A stretch of 64,000 nucleotides of DNA from Allium sativum (Eukaryota; Streptophyta; Magnoliopsida; Asparagales; Amaryllidaceae), in contig CM060912.1 of the NCBI GenBank assembly GCA_030737875.1, forward strand, positions 464,570,310 through 464,634,309, read 5' to 3'. A model generated the notes under the pieces. That model worked only from the letters and a program-made list of their open reading frames with translations, did no database searches and had not been told where the DNA came from. Both the position numbers and the translations under genes were made by a program. This document shows positions 9,747 to 22,500 of this stretch, one piece after another (within the stretch, counting starts at the first letter, position 1; each line of letters begins with the position of its first letter).

Positions 9747-11696
9747 TTCTCCCCACCTTTTAGGATTTCGTCCCCGAAATCTCTAAGTTAGGAAGAACAT
9801 ATCCTACCATCCATCATCCATCTACTCAAAACATCATCCACAAGCAACCATTGTCCTTAGATGATTTCTAATGCTGTATGAATATATGCAAGACGTGTGT
9901 GTACATGTTCCTTAGCTAATGCTAATGATCAGGCCTGAATAATCTTTCTAATGCAAAAATATGTATAGTGCCATGTATCCAACGTGTATGAAAATAGTCC
10001 TAGTCATATAGATACTATATGCGTGCACAATCATTCATTCATATGCAACAACCGCATGATAATGCACTCGATTTCATCCATAAACAAGTATAAATACTCG
10101 TGCATATGCAATATGAAATGTGACCGAGTCGAGCTAGTATCTAATGTGTATTCGCGCATCCACGAGCAACCACTTGCAACCATATCAATCATAACATGTT
10201 TCAAATACATGTTTACATCAATAGGGTTCTACCTAGGATTCCCTGAAACAGGGTCGAGAAGATAAACAAGACAAACTCCTTACGGGGTTTGTAACAGAAA
10301 ATAGGACCGAGAGGATGTCCACAAAAGATAGCCTACAAGTAAGCTCTACTGAAAACAGGGATCAAGAATATACTCCCAAAAAGAGATATCATGCGCGTAT
10401 CTAGTCTTTGACCATCAAAGTCGTCTTTCCTGAGCTTAATTCCATCGTGCCTTGACCGTCTTTTAACTTCACGATTTCGCAGCTTCTTATTTCCTGTTTC
10501 CATAACATGAGCTAGAACTCATTTCTTTGTCGCCTCTCGTTCCACTTGCACTTATCCTTTTCCTAGAATACTTGACGCAAACATGACTGCGTACTCATGA
10601 TCTCATGCAAGCTTTCCAAAATTCACTAGTGAATCTCGGACCTCGTACCACAAGGTATTCCACGTAGAAGAACTTTCTCTTGAAAGTAAACAGATGCCAA
10701 CCAGGTTATCAAGCGCACTTACTTGGGTGATTTCCATAACCCGTGCATAAGTGAAATAAACCATCTGTCTTATCGGCGAACACCACTCGATCGGGCTTCA
10801 AATTTCCAATAAAGGCATCAAGGGATTCTAAGTAATTAATCATGACCGAACCCAAAAAGGTTACACGAGACTTCGAGGGTATTACCAAGGCTAGTCAAAG
10901 AGTCTAACTACCCTCCTATCAAAACCGAGAGTGACACCCCTTACTGGATAACCACTTCATCCATAACCGAGGCATGTTATTCTCAAATCCAAAACAAGTC
11001 ATGAATAAACGGACCGGTTCTCCATAGGACTTGAGACAAAAATGGGATTCTCTATTACGCTAGTACTTAAGGTGCAGAGACTCAACTATCGAAGCGGACT
11101 TAAAAGATGCGGTGATCAAAACAAAGTCCCGACAGGATGATAGAGAAGAAAAGCTAAACCTTTAACAAGATCGTTACCCTCCTTCTGAGGTACCCTAGAA
11201 ATGAGAGCATACTATTGCCCTCCGAATGATCTTGTCCCTGTTCCATGATACTTAACTATCCGTCCCGTTTCACCATGCCAAAGGTACTCTCTCGTCATGG
11301 GTTTCATTGTTCATCTTTCTCCCTCCTTTTAGGACTCAGCCATACCAACATGTTGCTTATCCCTGAGCTCGTATCCTTTATCTTTGTTCTTACTATCCTT
11401 TCATGCATAACTATGCAACGGTCTCTCGAGAACCACCTCCATCGTACGGGAAACACTTACGCAGCTAGAAAGACTAGTCGCAGTCAAAACCACTGTGACT
11501 ACAAATGGAGGAAAGAAAGGAAAAGAGATTCAATCAAGGAAACAAGGATAATGCTAATGGCCTTTGGGGAATAGCCTTTTTCTTTTTAAAAGAAAATTTT
11601 CTTGAAAAATGCTTCTTTGTAAACGGTTTTTCAAATAATTTTCAGAAGGTCTTTAAAAACTTTTGCCCAGTCTAGTAACCTGGCTCTGATACCAAA
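9747..11696 (-). mobile_element. Internal region of nested element 1 (1,950 bp, no gag-pol)
   Basis: The polypurine tract is the complement of 9747-9761 (AAAAGGTGGGGAGAA), preceded on the minus strand by a GGACGAAATC motif common at gypsy 3' ends. The primer site is at 11682-11694. Between them I recognise no retroviral-type domain. Open frames at 9984-10265 and 11245-11574 lie antisense to the element and resemble no family I know. The region matches 28074-30023 almost exactly. Confidence 0.8.
11682..11694 (-). other. Primer-binding site of nested element 1 (tRNA-Met type)
   Basis: The minus strand reads TGGTATCAGAGCC three bases after the LTR end. It matches the common plant primer site complementary to the 3' end of initiator tRNA-Met and fixes the element's orientation. 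Confidence 0.9.
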
Positions 11697-14600
11697 TGTA
11701 ACACCCCGCCTCCGCTAGGGTCACTCGCAAAGGAATGCACTAGATTTAGAGGGGCATTATTGGTAAACATGCACATAAATATCACAAGATAGAACATATA
11801 AAATAGCGGAAGTAAAATCGAACTTTCATAAACAATAATAATTAAGGTCTAAATCCTTTTACATCAGAGTACCTCAAAACCTGTCTTGCAATAATAAAGA
11901 AGCATAAAAACCTTTTCATAAATTATTCCCCAAAGTAAAGCGGTGAGGCAGCCATAGCCAAGAGAAGACCAAGCTATACATCAAGCCATACATGATGACC
12001 TTCAACAGAAGAAGTCCGAACTAAACAACATCATTTCCTCCCTGAAACCTGGGGGGGAAACGGAAGACAAAGAGGCGAAAGAAAACGGGGTCAGTCATAA
12101 AGACTGGTAAGTCCTATCTACTTCCAGTATAAAAACAGGTAAAGGTAACATGACATGCATAAACTGAAAGTAAATATAAGGATGACTACAAGATAGATAA
12201 ACTAAACCAGGGTAACAGGCTGAACTACTGTAGCAAGCTAAACTAAGGTATCGTGATAAACCACGGTGTCATGATAAATCAAGGTATCACATCGACAGGT
12301 TTCTATCAAGTATACTATCCCAAGGTATCTACCCCGTCTAATATCCCACGGTATCTATTATGTATATTTTTCCTGGTTCTAACATGTATATCTGCTCTGC
12401 ACCCTCCGTACTAGTATCCCAGCCTTGTTATGTGTTAACCATGAATGTCCCTTACTCAAAGTCGTGTAATGGTCCATGTCAACCTAATATATCGCATATA
12501 TAGGTTACTCAAATCATATGTTTCTTTCCATGTATATAAGTTCAGTCCTTTGCCGTACCTCGTACGGGTTTCCTCATGTCGTATTATCCTTGAAATCGTT
12601 TGGACTGTCACCCTTGTTCTAGCTAGGCTCTTCTATATGAATCATCGTTTGAACTACTAGGACTTACGCCACCTAGCACCACTAGGGATTATGCTTACCT
12701 ATTGCACGCTTTCGTATTTCGGTTTGGGTTAAAACCACCTGGGCCACTAGGGATTACGCTAACCCTCAACCGCGCCCTTTTTCCCACGCATTCATCGTGA
12801 ATCATTTTTCTATAACTGTATGCACATGTATCACATCGTGCCATCCGGTCCTGTCACAGGGCAAAACAAGAAATACAGGACTCGGTCGGGAGCTTTAGAT
12901 TTATCTGCCGATGCAGATACTAAGGTCTGCTTTTCTACACGTGGCTATGGTCCCACGAGACCCCTCCCTCAACTAGTGAAAGGCAACACAAGAGAAAATC
13001 TTGCATGAGAACTACACTCCGGCCAGCCCACATCCTACGGCCTACCTAACCCATAATTAGATAGCAAATTATGGTCTGTTGGGTGTTCCCTGCCTTTCCG
13101 TACGTACACGCTTGACTCAAGATGGTAGATGATCGACGAACTTGCTATCTCGGGCACCTTATGTATTCGTCGACTCACTGCTATCCACCCCAGTCTTTAG
13201 GTCGCTCGCATAGCAACCAAGGCATATTCTTGGTTCTTCTACCGCAGACCTCAACCTCTCGTGAGCCTAGTATAATGACCTGGCAGCTCGCAGAGGGATC
13301 CCAAGAATATCCTCACGTTCCCCGAAGCCGCTGCTTCGTTACCCAGTTCGTTGGAGCCTTTATCTAAATCAGATAGCCTGCTCCTACACGCATTCTTAAA
13401 CGTTGACCTAACGTATCGGGTTACTAATTTATCTAAGAAATGGTCCAAACTTCCTTGACTAAGAATTATTACTTAGTTTCCCTTAACTAAGGTTTACCAC
13501 TTAGCCTTATTTCCATAATCCTTGTTAACTATGGTTATTTACCTAATCCTCCGAATTAGGGTTTATCTAATGAGTTAAGTGTCACTTAAGTTCATAACTT
13601 AGCCCGTCTACAAACCATGTCAAAATTGGCTAAGTATCCAAGTCCAAGACTTAACCCTACAAACCATGTGTCAAGTTGGCTAAGTATATTAAGCAATCCA
13701 TAACTTAACCTCGTCTAATTACCATTTTAGATTGGTTAATTATATAAATTAACTTGACCTTGTCAAATTACCGAGTCAAATCGGTCAAGCATATTCAAGT
13801 GATTCGTGACTTAGCCTTATCATGTTTTCACGTTAGATTGTATAAGTATGGGTTAACTTAACCTCCATAAATTCACGAGTTAGATTGGCTAAGTATAGGT
13901 CACTTAACCACATCCAATTAACGAGTTAGATTGGTTAAGTTTAGGTCACTTAACCACATCAAATTAACGAGTTAGATTGGTTAAGTTTAGGTCACTTAAC
14001 CACATCAAATCATCATGTATAATTGGTTAAGTATAAGTTGCTTAACCCCATTAAATTATCACATTAAGTTGGTTAAGTATTGGTTACTTAACCTCATTGA
14101 ATTACCAAGTTTAAATTGGTTAAGTGTTTAATTTAACCCCATCGAATTACCGTGTTTAGATTAGTTAAGTGTGGATTACTTAACCCCATCTAATTACCGT
14201 GGTTAGGTTAGTTAAGTATCAATTACCTAACCCTGTCTAATTACCGTGTTTAGGTTAGTTAAGTCTTAATCACTTAACCTCATCTAATTACCAAGTCTAA
14301 ATTAGTTAAGTGTCATTACGGAAATCAAGCCTGGTCCCACTTAACCTACCCATTCGTGTCATATCGGTTAAGTGTCATTAGTCAAATTTACTTAACCTTA
14401 TCATGTGGCATTAATTTAATTAATGCACTCTTAACCTCTCACATTAGACCTTGTTGTGGTTACTAGTTAAGCCGGGCGGGTCCGGGTATATTTACACCAC
14501 AACTTAGTCTAACCTCGGGTCTTAAGCGCGACATGGCCAACTTCTCACATTGGATCCTATTGTTTGTAGCTACTAGTTAAGCCGGGCGGGTCCGGGTAGA

Positions 14601-16200
14601 TTTATGCTACAAACTCAACCCAACCTCGAGTTGGCCACTTTCATTTTTAGCCTAGTGTCATGTTCATGGTCAAGTTTTCAAGTAATTGGGTAGACCTAAC
14701 TTAATAGGTAAATTCCCAATGGGTAGACCTAACTTAATAGGTAAATTCCCAAGCCCATGTTTTTATGCATATTTACATGTTAACTTCCATGTTATATTTA
14801 ATGTTACATGTTGTCATATTATACCCATTTAACCCAAATCATGTTTCACGTCATCTTTTTATTTATGAAACTTCAAGTTAAGTTTCTCGTGTATATTCAC
14901 GCTCGTCTATCCTAACCCCAAAACGTGTTTCCAACGTAAGTATAGACGAGTCAACATAATGGGAATACTATGACTACAAATTGGCCTCGAACATACATAG
15001 TGTCATAAAAAGGGTTTTGGCCACAAACACACAAAATGTCACAAGGGAATTTGGCCACAAACATGCATATTATCAAAAAGGGTTTGGCCATAAACATGCA
15101 CAACTTAAAAGAGGGGATTGGCCACGAGCATGCATAATCTCATAAAGGATTTGGCCACAAACTTGCATGTTAGTATAAGGGGTTTGGGTTCATAATCATG
15201 CATAAGCCCCAAAATCTTGTCTTAGCCAATGTTTCACAAGTAAAGTGGTTCCTAAAGGTTCATGCTAGCATTTCATGCATAAAGATCCAAACTTGCAAGT
15301 TAAACTAGGTTATGCATAGCATGAGAGGCATGATTAAGTCACTCACATGGCCTAAAATCATAAACATGAATACAAGAGGCAAGGTAAGGTTCATATAGGT
15401 TCGCATAATCATGTTTAGCCTCATTTTATCCCATGTCATTATCAAAACTACCGTTTCCATCTAAAAGTAGCTAGAACTTACTTAGGCAAGGCTTAGAAAA
15501 GGGGTCATGCATCATCTTGACGAAGAAAGGTGGCTCCTTTGAAGAAGAACCTTCATGAAACTCGCATAGCAATGTTGATTTGGCCTCTATTTGGTGTAGC
15601 AAGCTTGCACCTTTTGATTTGAACCCGATTTGAATGCATAGGCTCTAGGGATTTGAGATGGTGGCCATGAGAGTAGAAATTTGGCCATAGTTTAGTTACA
15701 TGAGTGAATAATGAGGGTTTAGGGGTAGGTTTAGGGTCTTTTTATAGAGATTAGGATAGTTTTAGGCCCTTAGATTAACCCTAGGACCAACCTGAACCGT
15801 CAGATTTCAAACCAGGCCCAAAAACCTAGCCAAGATAGAAAATAGGTGCACCAGACCAGAATCAGCCGACAGGGCAAGTCGACAGCCCTGTCGACATGCC
15901 TGTCGACATGCATGTCGACATGCCTGTTGACTTGCAAGTCGACAGCCCAGTCGACTTGTCTGGGCGGGAATTTTCCCACCTGGCCCCATTTCTGCATGTT
16001 TCGAAATTCAAATTTCCCGAAAACTTCTTTGGGCCTTAACCGGGTCATACGGACTCCGATTTTCGAAAACTCGGACTCTATTTCGCATATTTTTCCGAGA
16101 CGAACGCAATGGCATAGCCCGTTTTACTTGATTCAGAATTTAAAATTAAATTCTGCCTTGATTCTCGTTTTAACATGTTATTGAAATACGGGTTGTTATA
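11697..16200 (-). mobile_element. 5' LTR of nested element 1 (4,504 bp)
   Basis: This is the promoter-bearing copy for the minus-strand element, with a TATA box at 15738-15749 and a GTCGAC array at 15864-15960. It shares with the corresponding LTR of nested element 2 variants that the 3' LTRs lack, such as GCAGACC near 13246 and three ATG-GTCGAC-type units. This is the pattern expected if both nested copies descend from one insertion. Confidence 0.9.
15738..15960 (-). promoter_or_regulatory. U3 promoter of nested element 1 5' LTR
   Basis: The TATA box (complement of 15738-15749) and the GTCGAC array at 15864-15960 have the same spacing as in the 3' LTR, with a different repeat composition. 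This copy would drive the full-length RNA of nested element 1, reading leftwards. Confidence 0.5.
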
Positions 16201-16205
16201 CTAAG
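16201..16205. repeat. Target-site duplication CTAAG, right of nested element 1
   Basis: This is the second copy of the 5-bp duplication. It is followed by ATGCAATGATCAAGG, the direct continuation of the LTR as seen uninterrupted at 41938. Confidence 0.92.
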
Positions 16206-17414
16206 ATGCAATGATCAAGGCTTCTGTTGAAAAGCAAAGTCTTGTGGTTGATGATCAAAGCACGCCTACGTGGCAGCTTTGTGTATAACGTGAATTCGCG
16301 AGCCTCACACCTCGGTATGAGTTAAAAACGGGATACGGGCCGTTGGGAGAACACGACGTTTCTTTCTAGCTTTGGTGGTGTCAGTGACTTACCAGCCCTG
16401 ACATTTATATAATTTTCACCTTTGTGGTTGTTGGAATGAGGCGCCTCGATTATAGGTCTGTAAGGACCGGGAAACGTGTTTTCAGGAATTGCCAATCCTC
16501 TAACGTAAGTGAGGACCGGCCCAACCGATCCAGGGGTTGCCCAGAGTGAGTAGCCCTGAGGCATTTGCTAGAGTGTCTCGAACGCGGAGAGGAGCTTGCC
16601 CTTTGCCTCGACTCATGACGGAATCCAATTTCCAATACGTGTATTTCGGCTTTAATTGTAGAACTAGTATGGCGACATAGTGGTATGGGGCACTCATGCC
16701 GTCTATGATTTATATTTATGATTGAAATGTTTTGACACTATACACTTATTATAGTATCAAATGATTTGTTTTAAACGTACCAAGCATGTTTGGCTGTTAT
16801 AAGGTAAAACCCTATCCTCCGGCTTGCGTTGCATTATGTGATGGGACTTGGGTCTTATAATAGCTTCATTTTTCGAAAAAGCATTGCGTTGTTTATTCTA
16901 TGCACTGGTATTCTTGGGAGGAAACCCGTTCCGTGTTATACGGCGTGGTCCCTTGAATTACTCCCTTTTAAAGTAAAGTTTTAAATAACTGTTTTAGTTC
17001 TCACACCAGTCACATGACTGACCTGGAGTTTATTATTTTAACCTAAACTCTGGGTGCCCCTATTTTCCGCACGGGCAGCTAGTAGTTTTGGTTTTGCAGA
17101 TTTATATTCACAGGATCCTGGTTTGCAGCTGGAATGATATCCGGAAAGCTCTGTATCCGTATATCACCTTCAGTTGTGCTTTGTATTATTTTCCGCTGCT
17201 ATGTAATTTATTGTAATCTCTGATATTTATCGAATGTAATTTATTTATTTATACTCTGTATATTCTTGTATCTGATGGGATTGTTGTAATAACAATGAAA
17301 TGTTCTTCCGTCTGCGTTCTGTTTTATCTTGTTCTCAAACGATCAGGGGTTTCGAACGGTCTAGATCGGTTTAACGACTGATTCAGATCGAGCGAAATTC
17401 CGTGTCGTCACATT

Positions 17415-17426
17415 TGGTATCAGAGC
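17415..17426 (+). other. Primer-binding site, outer element copy 1
   Basis: TGGTATCAGAGC follows the LTR1 end after two bases. It matches the usual plant tRNA-Met primer site. The equivalent in copy 2 is at 35742-35753. Confidence 0.9.
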
Positions 17427-18437
17427 TTTGGTTTACAGAGCTCGAGAACAAGACACATTAGAACCATAGGAAAGAATTCATTAGATATTGGATTAGTAAT
17501 ATCCAATTAGAATGACTCGTTAGAGATAGGATCAGTAGTATCCTAAAACGAGTGTGAAGAGTATATTTTCCAAATGAAAACAATTTTGTTTAGAAAATTT
17601 AAATCGTTTTATACGTATTTGATTATTTATTTATTTTGAATATGGACAATCTAGTATATAAAGATTTTGTATATACGCGTCATGAACGTATATTCGAAGT
17701 TTTAATATACTGGATAGATATAAAATCACATTCTAGACACCCGGAGATGGTTCTGATGATTGATCGATCGTCATCCAAACTTATGTTCGTGTTTCGAAGG
17801 TGTGACATCTATATATTTCCATTAGACTGGTGTGAGAACCAAAACTTATATAGCTAGAACACATTGTTGTGAATTGGCATCAAGAACAAGATTTTCAGTA
17901 TATATATCAAATTATGAATTTGAAACTCTAATTCAACTAATTGATTGATGTTTGTGTTGTTTGTTCATTTGTTTAATAATTTTGAACCATTATGCCTAAT
18001 TGAACCAAATATTGAACTGTATTGAGAATTGGTCGCATTTGCATGCATATACATGTATATCAATGAACAGGTCATAGCAAGGAGGCTAGAGCCGAAGAAT
18101 AAAATTTGTTTGCCCGACAAATAGGTACATGTTTACTACATAATTTACTGTTTTGTTTGGGTGATGATGATTTTATGAGCCTATTGGCTAGCCGCTTGGC
18201 TTTTTCTTTTTCTTTTTGAGATTAGAAGGCCTATATGGCAATTTCGGGATTTTCCCGTGCTCCCCGTACAAAAGAGGTTATGGCGAAATTTTTCGAAAAT
18301 TCCAGGTGTTAGCCAAATTTTTGAAAATTTGAAAATTCTCAAAAACTGAAAAGTTGGAGAATGGAAGCCAGAATGAACGTAGAGTTGATTAATCAAACCA
18401 CTTTCGACTTTGTTCCTTTTCGGGGACGAAAAGTTTT

Positions 18438-18450
18438 AAGTGGGGGAGAT
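18438..18450 (+). other. Polypurine tract, outer element copy 1
   Basis: AAGTGGGGGAGA lies immediately upstream of the TG that opens LTR2, the site where plus-strand synthesis would start. Copy 2 has the same tract at 36765-36776. Confidence 0.9.
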
Positions 18451-19483
18451 TGTAACAACCCGAAAATCTGAGCCAGTTTAAAATTTTATTTTGGCAATTT
18501 TAGCAAATTTGATTATTTAAAATGAATTATTTTAAATAATATCGACGATAAATTTATTTTGAATATATTTAGAACGTATATATTTATACGCGTCGTCGTT
18601 AGAATATAAATATTCATATATAATTATATATAGAATTGAGAATGGCGCGGTAGTTCGATAATTCGATTTCAAACTTCAATTGAATGTACCGGGTGCAAAA
18701 CAATCCGGATTTTAGTGAAACCAAAAATCATAGGATCTAATTGATGATATCTTTCCAACGAATCCAGAAAATCGAAATTTCATAGCGGGAATCAAAAGTT
18801 ATGCCCAGTTGAAAATTCAGAATAGTCGTTATGTAAACTATACATGGCCCAAAAAGTCAAATTTTGCATACGGATGAATTTGGACTCGAAACTACTTCCA
18901 TTGAGCTCAAAATGCCGTTTAGAACTCCGAAAAGTATAAGCTTCGATATATTCCGATATCCAGAATAGTGGCTATGGGCTGGAGTTGTTCGGTTAACAAA
19001 ACATAGCCCTTAAAAAGTGAAATTATGCATACGAGCTCAGAATTCGACGAGATAAATTTTTATGGATTCATAATGACAAATCATTGTTGAGTTCCAAATG
19101 GCGCGTCGAACGGAGTTAATATGTGGCCGTGCGAGCTGAAACAGTTCAGGGTAAAGTGAGCAGTCATTTTACAAAGGAACATTATTGATAAGACCTCAGA
19201 ATTCGATTTCGTTTTTTTTATGGATTCGTATCGTCTAAAAATGGTTAAATCCAAAAGGGCATGATTTTTGAAGTTAGCATGTGAGCGTGCGAGAAGAAAA
19301 GGTGCGCCAGAATAGCATTTTTAGAGCTTATCGGAGCATTTTTGTGAATTTTTTTGAATGGTCAAACGAACTCGGAATTTGACGAAACTTATTTCGTTGG
19401 ACTCGTCTTCACGTCTACTATCTCGTGTCCGAAATCCGCGGCCATCGGAGATCGCTAGCATTCAGGCGATACGCGAGAAACTA

Positions 19484-19555
19484 GCATATAAACACTTTTA
19501 CTTCCTTTTCTTCTTCACTTTCTTCCTCTTCCTCTTTCTTCACAAAAACTCAAAA
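19484..19555 (+). promoter_or_regulatory. Core promoter of LTR2
   Basis: The same TATA (GCATATAAAC) and pyrimidine patch as in LTR1. The following short proline-rich frame at 19556-19795 differs from the LTR1 and LTR3 versions because of indels. Confidence 0.55.
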
Positions 19556-22500
19556 ATGGAGTCTCACCCCCCACCGCCACCACCGGCCTCCGGCGAGCCG
19601 CCGCACCCCCTCCTCCTCCTCCCCTCCTCCTCCTCTTCCTCCTCCTTCTTCTCTCTCCTCTTTTCAATAACCCTAAGCCTCACAACACCACCGCCACCAC
19701 CACGGGCCCCACCACCAACGCTTCCGCCCCTTAGCCGACTCCCCACGCCACATCAGGTCCGGCGCCCAACCCTAGCCACCCAACTCCGGCCGTAGGCCCC
19801 GCTACGCTCAAAAAACCCAGTTTACACTAATCGTCCGTTTTGCAAATAAACCCCTGACCGTATTTCGCCAATAACTCCCAAACCGTGCGTTTCTGGCCAA
19901 AGTACCTCTAAACCAAAGTTGTAGAGCACGAAATTCTCTTCGATTTGGCTATATGGAAGTCATGTTTTGGAGCTCGGAGCTGCTTGGAAAACGCGTTCGA
20001 AGTCTGCTGTTCAAAAGCGGTAAAATTCGTGTACTTTCGCGAATTCTGGCGAATTGGAGCATTTTCGGCAAAAAGACCCTTAGACGGAAGTTGTCCGGAA
20101 TGGCGCGTTTAAGCTAGAAATAAAGATGGTGTGAAGGTTGAAGCTCGTTTGCAAACTCTAGGACCCGAACAGCGAATCCGAGCATTAGAAAAAAAGTGAG
20201 TTTTCTCCATTTTAAAGCTTCTACAGTTTTTGACATATGAAGTAGAATAAAAATATGATTTTTATATTATAGAAAGAATAAAAACATGATTTTTATATTA
20301 GTAGAAGATTAAAAATATGATTTTTTTACATTATAAGAGTATCAAAGATTTGATCTTTATTATGTAGAAGGAGCAAAGATGTGATTTTTATATAAGTAGC
20401 GATATAAAAATATAATCTTTATTATATGAACACCGTTGTAAAAATAGAATTTTTATCTATATAGTAGTAGTATAAAAATGTGATTTTTACACACATAGCA
20501 ACAATATAAAAATGTGGTTTTTTATATATGTAGTGGCTACGGGCAACGAAAGTGACAAAAGGCGAGAACGACGAAGATTTCTATCAAAGAAGAGTCAAGA
20601 TGATTGGATAGCTATCGGTGAGAATTTCTCACCTTTCAATTTCTTTTCTAGTTATATATATATACTAGGATGCAGACGGTGCTTAGTAGCACCCGACACA
20701 ATCGTCCACAGACCATGGACTTGTTTGTTTGGTTGCATAAATTAGTTAGATGATTTGATTTGAATTTGGTTGATTGGTGAATTTGATTGATGTGTGAATG
20801 GCGTGGGCCTTCACTAGACCGGGGATAAGGCTGGGCCTCGTCCCGTTTCTAGTATCGTGCCGTTATGCCGCCGAAATTTTCTAAAATATGTTAGAACAAT
20901 AAAAATATCATTTTATTTAAAGAATGAACTGAATAGAAATTCATATGTTGAAGTAAAATGTTTTATCGTTAAAAATATAATTTTTAACGTGAATGTGAAT
21001 AAAATAAAATATTCATTTACAAACCGGACGGTTTGTTTATGTACACCTATTTGAAGGACATTGATTGGGACGATAAATTTTACACATCGCCCAACTGCAC
21101 GAATAAAATCTGTGTTTGATTGTTTGAAACCCCACACGGGTGTTGGGATGAAATTTGAAGTTCACTCATCCTGATTGATTAAATATGTCGATCGATTGAT
21201 TGACATGCCGTTATAAGCGTTAGATATTTATATTTGATGCTTATACAGTGTAGTGCACTTTGGTTGATGGTTGATTATTTTTCAATGCTATTATATACGT
21301 GTGATGTATGAAAATCCATATAATTAACATTATATGGTAATTGATTGGGCCTCATTCCAATTTAGAAAATAAAGAATATTATAAAATAAAGGTTCATGTG
21401 TTGACTGTACTCATCCGTTGAGATTAGTCATGTGTTGAACGAAATATTTTAAAAATAAAATTTATATCTTTATCTCTATAAAATAAAGGTTCATGGGTTG
21501 ACTGTACTCATCCGTTGAGATTAGTCATATGTTGAACGAAATAATTTAACAAAAATAGTCACACGTGGACAATACTCATTCGTTGAGATTAGTCGTGTAT
21601 TGACAAAAATAATTATTCATTTGTGGAATAGAATGAAGGAATATATGAAGCCGTGTTGATTAGATTAACGCCATTTTGACGTGAACGACATTCATATCGA
21701 TTTTATTCATAATGAAATGAATTGAATTGAAAACGATTTCGAAATGAATTGAATTGAAAACGATTTCGAAATGAGTTGAATTGAAAACTATTTCGAAATG
21801 AATTGAATTGAAAACGATTTCGAAATGAATTGAAAACGAATTCGAATTGAATTGGAAACAAATTGAAATGAATTCAAATTGAATTGAATAGGAATGAATT
21901 TTAAAACGAATTTATAAGGAAGAATTCAATTTTGATTTGAAATGAAATGGAAGTTGAAATTGTTTTCGAAACGAATTCAAAACTATTTTTAAAACTTTGT
22001 TTTAAATAGAAATCGACGAAATATATATTATATATATTATATATATATAATATAATGGCCTGAATAGAACGCGCCGCGCCGCGGCAGTTCGTGAATTTCG
22101 ACCATTTAATTCAAACGGACATTACGGGAGATCCGACCGTCGGATTCTCCTAAAACCGGAACCGTTGGGTTCGTATCGAAAAGAGCTTTCTAATGAATAT
22201 AAGAAATTTGAAATCTAACGGTTGGATTTGGAGATACGTCCAAATCAAATTCGAAAAAGGTCGCTATAGGTGCAGTTCGATGACCGTTGTTGGAAATCGA
22301 CTGTACGGGCCTTGATAAAATTATTCAAAATATCAATAATTTGTGTAAAATCAGAAGAAATGATTTGGGAAGATTTGGGGTGAAAAACTCCATATTTGAA
22401 AAGATAAAAATAGATTTTTATCGAGATGAACTAGATTGAACTAAATTTAAAACCCGGGTTTTTATTTTTAAATAAATAAATTAGATTTAAAAAGGGGTTT

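Larger units (their letters stand above)
5256..16200 (-). mobile_element. Nested non-autonomous LTR retrotransposon 1 (10,945 bp)
   Basis: The element has two 4.5-kb LTRs around a 1,950-bp internal region. On the minus strand a tRNA-Met primer site follows the right LTR and a polypurine tract precedes the left LTR, so it reads right to left. No gag-pol coding sequence is recognisable on either strand. LTRs more than twice as long as an internal region without genes fit a large non-autonomous retrotransposon derivative (LARD-like) that would need proteins from another Ty3/gypsy element. Confidence 0.92.
139..17412 (+). mobile_element. LTR1 of outer element, split by nested element 1
   Basis: The LTR begins TGTAACAACCCG and ends GTGTCGTCACA, directly before the primer-binding site at 17415. 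Without the 10,945-bp nested element and one TSD copy it is about 6.3 kb, close to LTR3 (6,366 bp). Visible parts are a U3 of about 1.07 kb, a TATA box near 1173 followed by a pyrimidine-rich stretch, and then about 5 kb of R-U5-like sequence rich in short tandem repeats and hairpins. Left of about position 3720 it differs from LTR2 and LTR3 at many sites where those two agree. Confidence 0.92.
17413..18450 (+). mobile_element. Outer element internal region, copy 1 (1,038 bp)
   Basis: The region starts with the primer site TGGTATCAGAGC at 17415-17426 and ends with the polypurine tract AAGTGGGGGAGA at 18438-18449. No gag, protease, reverse transcriptase or integrase motif is present. The only open frame of note (17636-17857, 73 codons) has no recognisable domain. 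An internal region six times shorter than its LTR is extreme and means the element depends on proteins supplied in trans. Just before the polypurine tract GGGGACGAAAAG resembles the end of gypsy pol regions. Confidence 0.88.

Noticed and set aside
9984..11574. Open frames of 93 and 109 codons in the nested internal region as possible gag remnants
   Set aside because: They are on the strand opposite to the element and show no zinc knuckle or capsid motif.
16322..16564. Minus-strand 80-codon open frame conserved in LTR1 (here), LTR2 (34649-34891) and LTR3 (42054-42296)
   Set aside because: The LTR copies are nearly identical overall, so conservation is not informative. The frame is antisense to the element and no domain is recognisable.
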